Source: Heyndrickxia vini (GTDB lineage Bacteria; Bacillota; Bacilli; Bacillales; Bacillaceae_C). Taken from it: 64,000 nt of DNA. A model generated the notes under the pieces. It had not been told where the DNA came from. It saw nothing but the letters and a program-made list of their open reading frames with translations, and did not search any database. Below, piece by piece: positions 34,301-42,445 of the stretch. The stretch spans positions 424,001 through 488,000 of the forward strand of contig NZ_CP065425.1 of the NCBI RefSeq assembly GCF_016772275.1. The letters run 5' to 3'. The position numbers and the translations under genes were made by a program. Numbering within the stretch: position 1 is the first letter of the stretch; each line of letters begins with the position of its first letter.

Positions 34301-34337
34301 AAAGACTTAACCTGGGTTTTGGTTAAGTCTTTATTTA
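34301..34337 (+). terminator. Terminator after the LLM gene
   Basis: Perfect 12-bp stem AAAGACTTAACC/GGTTAAGTCTTT with an 8-base loop. Confidence 0.88.
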
Positions 34338-34405
34338 ATTAAAGTATTTGTTATTTTTTGAAAATACTGTTACGATTACTTCATCGAATAATTGAGGTGA
34401 TCCAA

Positions 34406-34678
34406 ATGTACTTTTCAGAAGTATTTTATGGTAATTTAACTGTACCTATTGTGTTAGAAGCGATTATTATAGGTATGATCATTTCGCTATCTGTATATTT
34501 CTTTTCAAAAAATAAATGGGGAAGCATTTTTATAAGTGTTCCATTTAGCGCGCTTTACCTATTTTTATTCTACCATTATACATTTCACTTATATTTTATT
34601 ATTTTCGAGATTGTCATTCAGTTTGGGTTAATAAATATTATCAGTATTTTGAGTGAATCAAAAACTTCAAATAGATAA
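34406..34678 (+). CDS. Small membrane protein of unknown function (90 aa)
   Basis: Three hydrophobic segments (VLEAIIIGMIISLSVYFF, IFISVPFSALYLFLFYHY, LYFIIFEIVIQFGLINI) with a short positively charged loop (SKNKWGS). The start is the ATG five bases after GAGGTGATC. I do not recognise the family. It lies 39 bases before the GNAT gene in the same direction and may share its transcript. Confidence 0.6.
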   Translation: MYFSEVFYGNLTVPIVLEAIIIGMIISLSVYFFSKNKWGSIFISVPFSALYLFLFYHYTFHLYFIIFEIVIQFGLINIISILSESKTSNR

Positions 34679-34717
34679 CATGACTTATCATCAGGAAATC
34701 TTCGGAGGGATGTAAAT

Positions 34718-35203
34718 TTGTTAAATGTAAGAAATGTTAAAATAGATGATTTATCTGAACTTGTAGCAATTGAACATCTTTGTTTTTCAAAAGATGAAGC
34801 AGCAACAGAAACCGCATTTAGAAAAAGGATTCAACTCATTCCCGATACTTTTTTTGTGGCAGAAGAGGACGGAGTGCTTGTTGGTATAATTAATGGTCCT
34901 GTCATTAGCACATCCTATATAACTGATGATTTGTTTAGCAATATAAAGGAAAATCCAGCTTCAGGCGGTCACCAAAGTATTTTAGGATTAGCAGTGCACC
35001 CACATTTTCAAAAACATGGGATTGCCTCCGTATTACTTATGCATTTAGAGAAAGAGTCTCGGGAGAAAAAACGTCAAACAATCACTCTCACTTGTAAGGA
35101 AAATTTAATTAAGTTTTACGAAAAAATGGGGTACAACAACGAAGGCGTTTCGGACTCCGAGCATGGAGGAGTCGTTTGGTACAATATGAGTAAAATGCTA
35201 TAA
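34718..35203 (+). CDS. GNAT-family N-acetyltransferase (arylalkylamine type)
   Basis: A 161-residue acetyltransferase. The acetyl-CoA loop is LGLAVHPHFQKHGIASVLL, preceded by FFVAEEDGVLVGIINGPV. The final KFYEKMGYNNEGVSDSEHGG resembles serotonin N-acetyltransferase-like bacterial proteins. It starts at TTG, seven bases after CGGAGGGA. A DUF3951 gene follows 50 bases later. Confidence 0.82.
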   Translation: MLNVRNVKIDDLSELVAIEHLCFSKDEAATETAFRKRIQLIPDTFFVAEEDGVLVGIINGPVISTSYITDDLFSNIKENPASGGHQSILGLAVHPHFQKHGIASVLLMHLEKESREKKRQTITLTCKENLIKFYEKMGYNNEGVSDSEHGGVVWYNMSKML

Positions 35204-35253
35204 AAAGTAATATTTGCTTGAATAATGATTTTCTTTCCGAAAGGGTGAAAAGG

Positions 35254-35391
35254 ATGGTCTATTTATTTATCTTTTTTATCGTGCTTATTGTAGGAATGAT
35301 TATTGTTAAGGCTAAGAGAAAAAGAAAATTACCAAGTAATCGTTATACACCGTTTGATGATATAATCAGCGGAAAATCGGAGAAGGATTAA
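35254..35391 (+). CDS. DUF3951-type small membrane protein (45 aa)
   Basis: Forty-five codons from ATG. It has a single N-terminal transmembrane helix (YLFIFFIVLIVGMIIV), a basic stretch (KAKRKRK) and the C-terminal LPSNRYTPFDDIISG, the hallmark of DUF3951 proteins of Bacillus. AAAGGG lies upstream. It is closed by a terminator. Function unknown. Confidence 0.7.
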   Translation: MVYLFIFFIVLIVGMIIVKAKRKRKLPSNRYTPFDDIISGKSEKD

Positions 35392-35404
35392 CACTTTTTT
35401 CTGA

Positions 35405-35434
35405 GGGGAAGTCTATTAAAGACTTCCCCATTTT
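35405..35434 (+). terminator. Terminator after the DUF3951 gene
   Basis: Perfect 10-bp stem GGGGAAGTCT/AGACTTCCCC with a 5-base loop, then ATTTT. Confidence 0.85.
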
Positions 35435-35493
35435 GCTAAACGAATGCACTTATATACGATTCACAAACTTGGGGTTTTGTACATTTTTTTTCA

Positions 35494-36291
35494 TTATTGC
35501 AAAGATAATATATGAAGAATTGTCTTTAAAACAGCATCTTCCTCATTGGAACGGGTAATATAATTTGCCGCATCCTTTATTTCTTGAACTGCATTTCGGA
35601 CAGCAAAGCTGTATGTGCCACGAGACATTAGTTCAATATCGTTATACCCATCTCCAAATACCATTGTTTCTTCAGGAGTGACATGTAATAACTGCTGTAA
35701 TTGTTCTACAGTAGTGCCTTTGTGAACATTAACGTTGGTTATATCAATCCAAGCAGCTTCCGAAGCAACAATATAAGCGGACTGAAAAAATGGAGATAAT
35801 TTTTCCTTTGTTTCCATACATCCCAACAATGGATCATGAATCGTAATCTTAACAAAATCGTCAGTTATTTCATTAAAATCAGAGACATGGCTTACTTGGG
35901 CATAGGACTTTCTAACAATAGCTGCTTCTTCATGTGATAAATTTTCCTTTACTATCGCACCGTTTTTTGTACAGGCTATAATTGTATGTTCGAGACTAAT
36001 CTCCTCAAGTAAGCGAATAATTTCCAATCCTAATTTATTACTAAGAAGACATTCATAAACAAATTCTTTATTATGTTTGATTCGAGTTGCACTATCACCT
36101 AGTATCCACAAATCATCTGCATCTTCTCCGAATAATTCCTCAACGCGCTCGCACTGCTTTCCGGTAACAGGTGCGAAAACAACGCCCTTATCTTTCATTA
36201 CCTTTTTTACATCCTTGTATAGCTCCCTATTAAAGTCACCACTATTATTCAAGAACGTTCCGTCCATATCAGATAACACTAATTTAATCAT
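35494..36291 (-). CDS. Cof-type HAD phosphatase under LicT-type antitermination
   Basis: A 265-residue HAD-superfamily hydrolase. Motif I DMDGTF begins at residue 8, and motif IV GDGYNDIELM is near the C-terminus, with a C2-type cap between. Such enzymes dephosphorylate sugar phosphates, FMN or PLP. The start is the ATG after GGGAGGG; the longer frame to 36348 is rejected. About 200 bases upstream lies a promoter, a RAT and a terminator almost identical to those of the beta-glucoside genes. It is therefore probably induced with them, and a phosphosugar substrate is a reasonable inference. Confidence 0.85.
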   Translation of the reverse strand: MIKLVLSDMDGTFLNNSGDFNRELYKDVKKVMKDKGVVFAPVTGKQCERVEELFGEDADDLWILGDSATRIKHNKEFVYECLLSNKLGLEIIRLLEEISLEHTIIACTKNGAIVKENLSHEEAAIVRKSYAQVSHVSDFNEITDDFVKITIHDPLLGCMETKEKLSPFFQSAYIVASEAAWIDITNVNVHKGTTVEQLQQLLHVTPEETMVFGDGYNDIELMSRGTYSFAVRNAVQEIKDAANYITRSNEEDAVLKTILHILSLQ

Positions 36292-36488
36292 TAGATTTCC
36301 CTCCCGCGGTTTTAAATGATTTCCTAATAGATTAACGATTATATACATCCGTTATTTCTATTAAAAATATAAAAGTATTTAGCTATTAATTACACTTGTA
36401 GTTCGATATTACATAATTTCACACAATGTTTTTTGGAGCATTTAAAGTAAGTGGAAAATAAGCTCGGTGTTTTTATTAGGCTGAAATA

Positions 36489-36558
36489 TAAAAAAACCTA
36501 AACTAGTACCTGTAGAAAGGTATAGTTTAGGTTTTGCCTGCAAAACAGTAACAATCCT
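36489..36558 (-). promoter_or_regulatory. LicT-type RAT and terminator upstream of the HAD gene
   Basis: Read on the minus strand from 36558: AGGATTGTTACTG, four bases, then GCAGGCAAAACCTAAAC. This is the ribonucleic antiterminator sequence. Its 3' end overlaps the left arm of a terminator (AAACCTAAAC with GTTTAGGTTT) followed by seven T residues. LicT binding to the RAT would prevent the terminator from forming. Confidence 0.88.
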
Positions 36559-36582
36559 AAAATTGTTATAATCTTTTAACAA

Positions 36583-36611
36583 ATAATATCAACTTCTTTG
36601 TGGAAGGTCAA
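36583..36611 (-). promoter_or_regulatory. Promoter of the RAT-HAD unit
   Basis: TTGACC, a 17-base spacer and TATTAT on the minus strand, about 25 bases before the RAT. Just upstream of the -35 box, TGTAACCCCTTTCA (36619-36632) matches the cre consensus at 13 of 14 positions but lacks the central G. Confidence 0.6.
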
Positions 36612-36809
36612 TACCTTTTGTAACCCCTTTCACCTTTTAATTGTCCTAATCGGGAAAGTAAAATTCATATAGCAATTAAACAATTCTAAATGTTATATTG
36701 TAGTTAAACAGACAGATAAAATAGGACTAAATAAACAAGTAACGGTTGTGGATGAGTGTTTTAACCGGAGTACTGATGCTATTTAAATAAAAATTAGGAA
36801 GTGTAAGTT

Positions 36810-37637
36810 TTGTCTCTACAACAAAAAAGTGAAACCAATCATCAATTACATGCAGATTGTACAAATTGTTTTGGCTTGTGCTGTGTGGCTTTGCCATATG
36901 CCAAATCTGCTGACTTTGCCAAGGATAAGGCAGGTGGAACACCTTGTTCCAATTTAGATTCAGATTATCGATGTACTATTCATAACAATCTTAGAAATAA
37001 GGGATATCGAGGTTGTACGGTATATGAATGTTTTGGTGCAGGTCAAAAAGTATCTCAAATCACATATGGAGGGAATGATTGGCGCAATCATCCTGAAACA
37101 GCAGCGGAAATGTATGAAGTTTTTCCGATTATGCAGCAGCTTCATGAAATGCTTAGTTACTTGTATGAAGCCCGCAGTTTAAAAGAAACGAAAGCTATTT
37201 ATAAAGACTTAGAGATTGCTATTGAAGAAACGGAAAAGCTAACCAATTTTAGCCCGAGATCGATTATTGAGCTTGATGTACCAGCTCATCGAGTAATGAT
37301 TAATGAGTTGCTTCTCCGTACAAGTGAACTCGTTCGAGCGAAAGCTTCTCAAGGAAAAAGGAGCAAATCCTTAAAAAGAGATTTGCTGGGTGCGAACTTA
37401 AAAGGTGCTAACCTTCGGGGGGCAAACTTAAGGGGGGCCCTCCTAATAGCGGCAGATCTCAGAAACGCTGATATGAGAATGGCGGATCTAATTGGCGCCG
37501 ATTTTAGAGATGCCGATTTAAGCGGTGCTGATTTAACAGGGAGTATTTTTCTAACCCAAGCGCAGGTGAATGCGGCCAAAGGTGATAAACAAACAAAATT
37601 ACCTTCTTCTTTAACGATGCCAACACATTGGATGTAA
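36810..37637 (+). CDS. Cys-rich YkgJ-like domain fused to pentapeptide repeats
   Basis: A 275-residue protein in two parts. Residues 15-75 hold a cysteine cluster (DCTNCFGLCC at about 16-25, then TPCSNL, YRCTIH, RGCTVYEC), like the YkgJ-type zinc/iron-chelating family. Residues about 195-250 are pentapeptide repeats of the A(D/N)LxG type (LLGANLKGANLRGANLRGAL, MADLIGADFRDADLSGADLT), which fold as a right-handed beta helix. The start is a TTG with a weak AGGAAG upstream. Function unknown; gyrase protection cannot be assumed from the repeats alone. Confidence 0.75.
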   Translation: MSLQQKSETNHQLHADCTNCFGLCCVALPYAKSADFAKDKAGGTPCSNLDSDYRCTIHNNLRNKGYRGCTVYECFGAGQKVSQITYGGNDWRNHPETAAEMYEVFPIMQQLHEMLSYLYEARSLKETKAIYKDLEIAIEETEKLTNFSPRSIIELDVPAHRVMINELLLRTSELVRAKASQGKRSKSLKRDLLGANLKGANLRGANLRGALLIAADLRNADMRMADLIGADFRDADLSGADLTGSIFLTQAQVNAAKGDKQTKLPSSLTMPTHWM

Positions 37638-37755
37638 AATGGAGCGTTTTCTGTATAAACAGGAGATGCTTTTTTTATTTCCATAAAGTGAGTGCGAAAC
37701 AATTGTTCTTTCGTGAACTATTTGAATTCAATGGAGATGTTTCGTTCTTATCATA

Positions 37756-38275
37756 TATGAGGAACATGAAACAGCGTTCATGCGAAAGAAGTACCACCAA
37801 GGCGGATTATGAGGAACAAGAAACAGGGTTTAAGCGAAAGAAGTACCGCCAAGGCAGATTATGAGGAACATGAAACAGTGTTCATGCGAGAGAAGTATCA
37901 CCAAGACGGATTATGAGGAACAAGAAACAGGGTTTAAGCGAAAGAAGTACCGCCAAGGCAGATTATGAGGAACATGAATCAAAGTTAATGTGAAGGAAGT
38001 ACCGCCAAGGCAGTTTATGAGGAACATGAATCAAAGTTTAAGCGAAAGAAGTACCGCCAAGGCGGATTATGAGGAACATGAATCAGGGTTTAAGCGAAAG
38101 AAGTACCGCCAAAGCCGATTATGAGGAACATGAATCAGTGTTTAAGCAAAAGAAGTACCGCCAAGGGAGATTATGAGGAACAAGAAACAGCGTTCATGCG
38201 AAAGAAGTACCTCCAGAGCCGATTATGAGAAACATGAAGCAACATTTTAGCGAAAGAAGTACCTCAAGCCAAGGA
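37756..38275. repeat. Tandem array of ten 52-bp units
   Basis: TATGAGGAACA or a close variant recurs at 37756, 37808, 37860, 37912, 37964, 38016, 38068, 38120, 38172 and 38224, exactly every 52 bases without a single indel. Units differ at scattered positions. Each holds GAAGTACCGCC and, in intact units, the palindrome CCGCC-AA-GGCGG. There are no spacers, so this is not a CRISPR array. The period is not a multiple of three, so the array is not a coding repeat in one frame. It fills most of the 800-base gap before the PadR gene. Confidence 0.92.
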
Positions 38276-38356
38276 GGGTACCACTCCAAAAACACGCATA
38301 ATATCTATATCTTTGGGGGAAATCAAACCTTTCGAAAAAATCACACAATTCAATTG

Positions 38357-38407
38357 CTATTGTAACAACAATAGTGTACGATACATAGTATAAGATAAAT
38401 ACTGTAT
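38357..38407. promoter_or_regulatory. Candidate PadR operator and promoter region
   Basis: Two inverted repeats lie just upstream of the PadR gene: CTATTGT/ACAATAG within 38357-38373, and ATACATAGTAT (38381-38391) facing ATACTGTAT (38399-38407). PadR proteins usually repress their own operon from such sites. Confidence 0.4.
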
Positions 38408-38438
38408 GACATATAGTAAAACTAAATGAGGTGGGTGA

Positions 38439-38786
38439 ATGAGTTCTTTATTAAATTCATTAATGACAGAGCTTAGGAGAGGAACATTGACACTAGCCGT
38501 GTTAAGTCAATTACGGACACCGCAATATGGATATTCACTTGTACAGTTATTGGAGGATTCGGGCATTGCCATTGATCAAAGTACATTATATCCATTGCTT
38601 CGCAGATTAGAAAAACAGGAGTTAGTGTCGAGCAGTTGGGATACATCTGAGAGTAGACCCCGTAAGTATTATGTTTTAAGTGACTATGGATTAGAGATCT
38701 TTATGCAATTAAAAAGAGAATGGATAAAGAATTCGAAAGAGCTCTATAGCTTATTAAAAGGGGAGGAAGACAATGAATCTGATTGA
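38439..38786 (+). CDS. PadR-family transcriptional regulator
   Basis: A 115-residue winged-helix repressor. RRGTLTLAVLSQLRTPQYGY, STLYPLLRRLEKQELV and RPRKYYVLSDYG are the family blocks. It overlaps the next gene by 14 bases, the usual PadR/HAAS pairing, in which the membrane protein is thought to signal to the regulator. GAGGTGGG precedes the ATG. Confidence 0.9.
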   Translation: MSSLLNSLMTELRRGTLTLAVLSQLRTPQYGYSLVQLLEDSGIAIDQSTLYPLLRRLEKQELVSSSWDTSESRPRKYYVLSDYGLEIFMQLKREWIKNSKELYSLLKGEEDNESD

Positions 38787-39771
38787 CATTTATATTCATG
38801 AAGTGACTCGGAGGCTGCCTGAAAAAAATCGTGAGGATATTGCGCTTGAGCTACGATCGACAATTGAGGATATGTTGCCGGACGATTACAGTGAGAAAGA
38901 TGTAAAGATGGTTCTAGAAAAGCTGGGAAATCCCGCAGTACTCGCAAGCAGATACCGTGATCAACCGATGCACCTCATTGGTCCACACTATTATGATGTA
39001 TATATTACATTGTTAAAAATGATTTTGCCGATTGCCATGATGATTACATTAATCTCGAACATTGTCGATTATTTTATTCAATATAGCGGGGATGAAGCCC
39101 TCATTAATGTGTTCTTCCATATTTTCGGTGAAGGAGTATGGGGAATCATTGAAGCTGGTATTCAAGTCTTTTTCTGGTTAACACTTACTTTCGCAATTAT
39201 TGAACGAACCGATAAAGGAAAAGAAGGTCAACCATTTACGAAAAGAAAGATGAAATGGAACCCGGATGATTTGAAAAACATTTCTTATATTCCGAAGAGA
39301 AAGGCAATCACGAAATGGGAAGTGTTTGGAAGTTTATTTTGGACCGCAATTTGGGGAACCGTTTATTTTTATGCAAATCAACTTGTAGGCGTATACCGAG
39401 GTGGCGAAGGCAGGCTGGATTTTATAAAACCTGCATTTAATCAAGATGTATTACTTCACTATGGCCCTCTTGTTTTCATTGTAATTGTGGCTGAAATCGC
39501 ATTGGCTCTTTATAAATTAAATAAAGGACAGTGGACGAAAAAAACGGCGATATTCAATTTTGCTGTTCAATTGATTGGAACAATTGCCTTCATAGTCGTA
39601 TTAGTACAGCCAAATTTATTAAACCAAGATTTCATTGTGTATATGTCTGATCTATTTACCATTTCATCTAATCAATTGGAAACGTGGATTGTTGGGGGAG
39701 GAAGTTTTATCTTTATTATATCTGCTGCAATTAATGTATATGATGGTTTTCGTAAGGCGAAAATTCGCTAA
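38773..39771 (+). CDS. HAAS-domain membrane protein, partner of PadR
   Basis: A 332-residue protein. The N-terminal HAAS/DUF1700-like helix bundle (residues 1-65: IYIHEVTRRLPEKNREDIAL, EKLGNPAVLASRYRD) is followed by several transmembrane segments (from about residue 78 to the end). AGGGGAGGAAG precedes the ATG within the end of padR, so translation is coupled. Likely a membrane sensor for the PadR protein. Signal unknown. Confidence 0.82.
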   Translation: MNLIDIYIHEVTRRLPEKNREDIALELRSTIEDMLPDDYSEKDVKMVLEKLGNPAVLASRYRDQPMHLIGPHYYDVYITLLKMILPIAMMITLISNIVDYFIQYSGDEALINVFFHIFGEGVWGIIEAGIQVFFWLTLTFAIIERTDKGKEGQPFTKRKMKWNPDDLKNISYIPKRKAITKWEVFGSLFWTAIWGTVYFYANQLVGVYRGGEGRLDFIKPAFNQDVLLHYGPLVFIVIVAEIALALYKLNKGQWTKKTAIFNFAVQLIGTIAFIVVLVQPNLLNQDFIVYMSDLFTISSNQLETWIVGGGSFIFIISAAINVYDGFRKAKIR

Positions 39772-39785
39772 GTTTTTTTAAAATA

Positions 39786-39826
39786 AAATGCTTGGAGTCG
39801 TTGTGAACTGACTCCAAGCATTTTTG
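39786..39826. terminator. Terminator between the HAAS gene and the broken SDR
   Basis: Perfect 14-bp stem AAATGCTTGGAGTC/GACTCCAAGCATTT with a T run; convergent genes on both sides. Confidence 0.92.
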
Positions 39827-39832
39827 CATAAA

Positions 39833-40594
39833 TTAAAACGCCGCAGTCCAGCCTGCATCTGCAGTAAGCACAGTGCCGTTAACAAAGCTTGATTCATCAG
39901 AAGCTTAGAAGAGGGCAACTTGCGCGATTTCTTCTGGTTTGCCTGTTCTCGGCATAACTGCTTGTACTGGCTTCGTACGACCAAAACCAAATTCATTGAT
40001 GCTCTTCATTGAAGCAGCGATATTGGTTTCGACTCCACCCGGTGCGATGGCGTTACAACGAATGCCTTGGGTGGCATACATGTAGCCAGTATTTTTTGTA
40101 AGACCTACGACTGCATGTTTGGATGCACCGTATGTGGCACCTGCATGTGCACCGTTTAATCCGCCAGTAGAAGCAACGTTTACGATGACACCTTTTCCTT
40201 TTTCTAAAAAGATAGGGATCGCTTTGCGCATTGCACGCATAACACCTTTTGTATTCACATCAAATATTAAATCCCATCTTTCATCAGTAATGTCGCCGAC
40301 AGGTTCAAATCCATCCATAATTCCGGCATTATTGACAAGAATATCTAACGTCCCATATTCATTAACGGCTGTATCAATCATGTTCTCGATATCTTGTAAT
40401 TGTGCAACATTTGCTTTCACTGCTTTAGCGACACCATTATTGCTAGTAATGCCCTTTACAACTGCTTCTGCACCTTCTAAGTTAAGATCGGCAACAATGA
40501 CTTTGGCACCTTCTTTTGCATACAATTCTGCAATGGCTTTTCCCATACCAGATGCGGCACCTGTCACAACGGCTACTTTTCCTTCAAGCTTCAT
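39833..40594 (-). pseudogene. Short-chain dehydrogenase with a premature stop codon
   Basis: Full reading frame of 254 codons for an NAD(P)-dependent SDR: TGAASGMG cofactor loop, NNAG, and the catalytic Ser, Tyr and Lys in VASTGGLNGAHAGATYGASK. A TAA at 39905-39907 interrupts it after AQVALF. Continuing in frame gives ASDESSFVNGTVLTADAGW, exactly the expected SDR C-terminus, ending at 39833. A single base change (TTA Leu to TAA) explains it. The shortened 229-residue product lacks the C-terminal 24 residues, which build the oligomer interface, so it is probably inactive. Divergent from a TetR regulator. Confidence 0.85.
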
Positions 40595-40759
40595 CTCACT
40601 AGCCCCCTATATGGTTTTATCTTTTGTACACTTTAAGCTTAATGTTCTATAATGTGAGTATCAATATGCAAAAGGATCCCGAAATGTTGATAAACATACA
40701 TAACATCATGGAATTGTTGAAAACGGGAAGAATAATAGACGTTTAGGTGGTGTTTTGTT

Positions 40760-41401
40760 ATGAAAAATGATCGAAGAATTAGTAAATCAACGAAAGCGTT
40801 AAAGAATGCATTGATTACACTAATGGGAGAAAAGGATTTTAAAAAAATTTCAATCACCGACCTCGTTCAATCAGCGGATCTCAACAGAGGGACGTTCTAT
40901 AAACACTACGAAACGAAAGAAGATCTATTAAATGAACTGATTGATGATGTAATGGAAGATCTCGTACATTCGTATAGAGAACCATACCTTCATACGGATA
41001 CATTTACTATAGAAGAGCTTACAACGTCGACTGTGAAAATTTTTGAGCATGTCGAGTCATACTCAAAATTTTACACAATTATCATAAACTCAAATGTTTT
41101 ACCAGGCTTTCATAATCGCATCTGTAATGTTTTAAAACAATTGGCACAATCTGATTTAGAAGTAGAAATAAGACCAAATGAAAGAATAAATGCCGAATTA
41201 CTTGCTAGTTATAATGCTTATGCTATTTTTGGACTTATTGTTGAATGGGTAAATGGCGGGTTTAAATACACCCCTGCATATATGGCAGAACAACTAATCG
41301 AAATTTTGTCTAATCGTACAAATAAAATGACTATAAAGACTTCAATGATGGGGACGGGGCGTTTCCCATTGGATGGAATATTTGAAGGTAAGAATATGTA
41401 A
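40760..41401 (+). CDS. TetR-family regulator
   Basis: A 213-residue TetR protein. The helix-turn-helix region is ISITDLVQSADLNRGTFYKHYETKEDL, and the C-terminal ligand domain includes NAYAIFGLIVEWVNGGF. It is divergent from the broken SDR gene, its probable target; TGTTG...AACA at 40685-40705 is a possible operator. It is paralogous in type to the TetR at 54044-54673. AGGTGG precedes the ATG. Confidence 0.86.
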   Translation: MKNDRRISKSTKALKNALITLMGEKDFKKISITDLVQSADLNRGTFYKHYETKEDLLNELIDDVMEDLVHSYREPYLHTDTFTIEELTTSTVKIFEHVESYSKFYTIIINSNVLPGFHNRICNVLKQLAQSDLEVEIRPNERINAELLASYNAYAIFGLIVEWVNGGFKYTPAYMAEQLIEILSNRTNKMTIKTSMMGTGRFPLDGIFEGKNM

Positions 41402-41428
41402 GGGGTATCTTCATTGAGGAATCAAAAT

Positions 41429-41463
41429 AAAGCATTACTTTTTACTTTACTAATGCTTTTTTC
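41429..41463 (+). terminator. Terminator after the TetR gene
   Basis: Stem AAAGCATTA/TAATGCTTT followed by T residues. Confidence 0.8.
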
Positions 41464-41565
41464 TTAAAAAAAACTCCAATCGCAAAAAACGGGCCGGTTT
41501 GTTGATTAATAACTTGTAAGAAAATGTTCCTTTTGTCGTCAAAGAGCGTGATTATGGAATAAGAA

Positions 41566-41604
41566 AGGACATTACATATTGTCATAGAAAATATGTAATG
41601 TCCT
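41566..41604 (-). terminator. Terminator of the interrupted SDR
   Basis: Perfect 14-bp stem AGGACATTACATAT/ATATGTAATGTCCT with an 11-base loop, 22 bases beyond the SDR stop codon on the minus strand, followed by TTTCTT. Confidence 0.8.
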
Positions 41605-42221
41605 GTAAGTTATTTATATTTTAAATTATAATGTTAATCCACCATCTACAAGAACAATTGAACCAGTCATATAACTTGCTCTATCTGAAGCTAGGAAAGC
41701 TACCATTTCTGCGAGCTCTTTCGGATCAGCGTAACGGCCCATTCTCATATTGGAAACTTCGTCTGGCACGTAACCGCCTTTTGCAAATTGTGCTTCAACA
41801 CCAGTTGTTAAAGCAGTTCTCACACCGCCGGGACAAAGGGCATTAATGCGGATTCCTTTTTTTGCATATTCCATTGCAGCGCCTTTTGTAAATCCTACTA
41901 CTGCATGCTTACTCGCAGAATAAACAGCTACGCTATGTTCAGGACGAACCCCTGCAGTAGAAGCAGTATTAATAATAGAACCGCTTCCTTGTCCTTCCAT
42001 TACTTTTAATACATATTTCATTCCAAGGAAGACTCCTTTTACATTAATAGCCATAATACGATCAAATTCGGACTCCTCTACTGAAGTGAATGGAGCGAAT
42101 TTTTGAATAATACCTGCATTATTGAAAAATATATCAATGCGGCCATATGTTTCTACTGTCTTATTTACATAGTTTTGCACATCTTCGGTTTTTGAAACAT
42201 CTGCTTGAACGAAGATTCCTT

Positions 42222-42229
42222 CGCCACCT
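42222..42229. repeat. Target-site duplication, left copy
   Basis: CGCCACCT directly abuts the element at 42230 and is repeated at 43715-43722. An 8-bp duplication is usual for IS256-family elements. Confidence 0.9.
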
Positions 42230-42324
42230 AGTCAAGTCCTTAATATTGTGTAAAATCCTATACAATGTTTTCAACCTGTTATGATATTTGGGGTTAATCC
42301 TTCCCCTTTACATTTTTTTAGCGA

Positions 42325-42425
42325 AACTTCCATGGGTCTTTTACTCCATATCCAGTCAAGGGTGTCAAAGGTGGTTTTCCTTTGATAGCCTTGACTGGAT
42401 ATGGAATAATCCAAGAATGGAAGTT
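42325..42425. repeat. Long imperfect hairpin inside the IS element
   Basis: AACTTCCAT pairs with ATGGAAGTT at the outside, TCCATATCCAGTCAAGG with CCTTGACTGGATATGGA in the middle, and TCAAAGG with CCTTTGA at the tip, giving a nearly continuous stem over about 100 bases between the transposase stop and the IS end. Confidence 0.75.
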
Positions 42426-42445
42426 ACCTTAAAAATGAAACATAG

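Noticed and set aside
37628-37864. 78-codon frame running into the ten-unit array
   Set aside because: It starts inside the end of the pentapeptide gene without a ribosome binding site and continues by chance into the repeat.
37756-38275. CRISPR array
   Set aside because: Units are directly adjacent with no unique spacers, and no cas genes are near.
40119-40652. 177-codon frame opposite the broken SDR
   Set aside because: Shadow of the SDR gene; no start signals.
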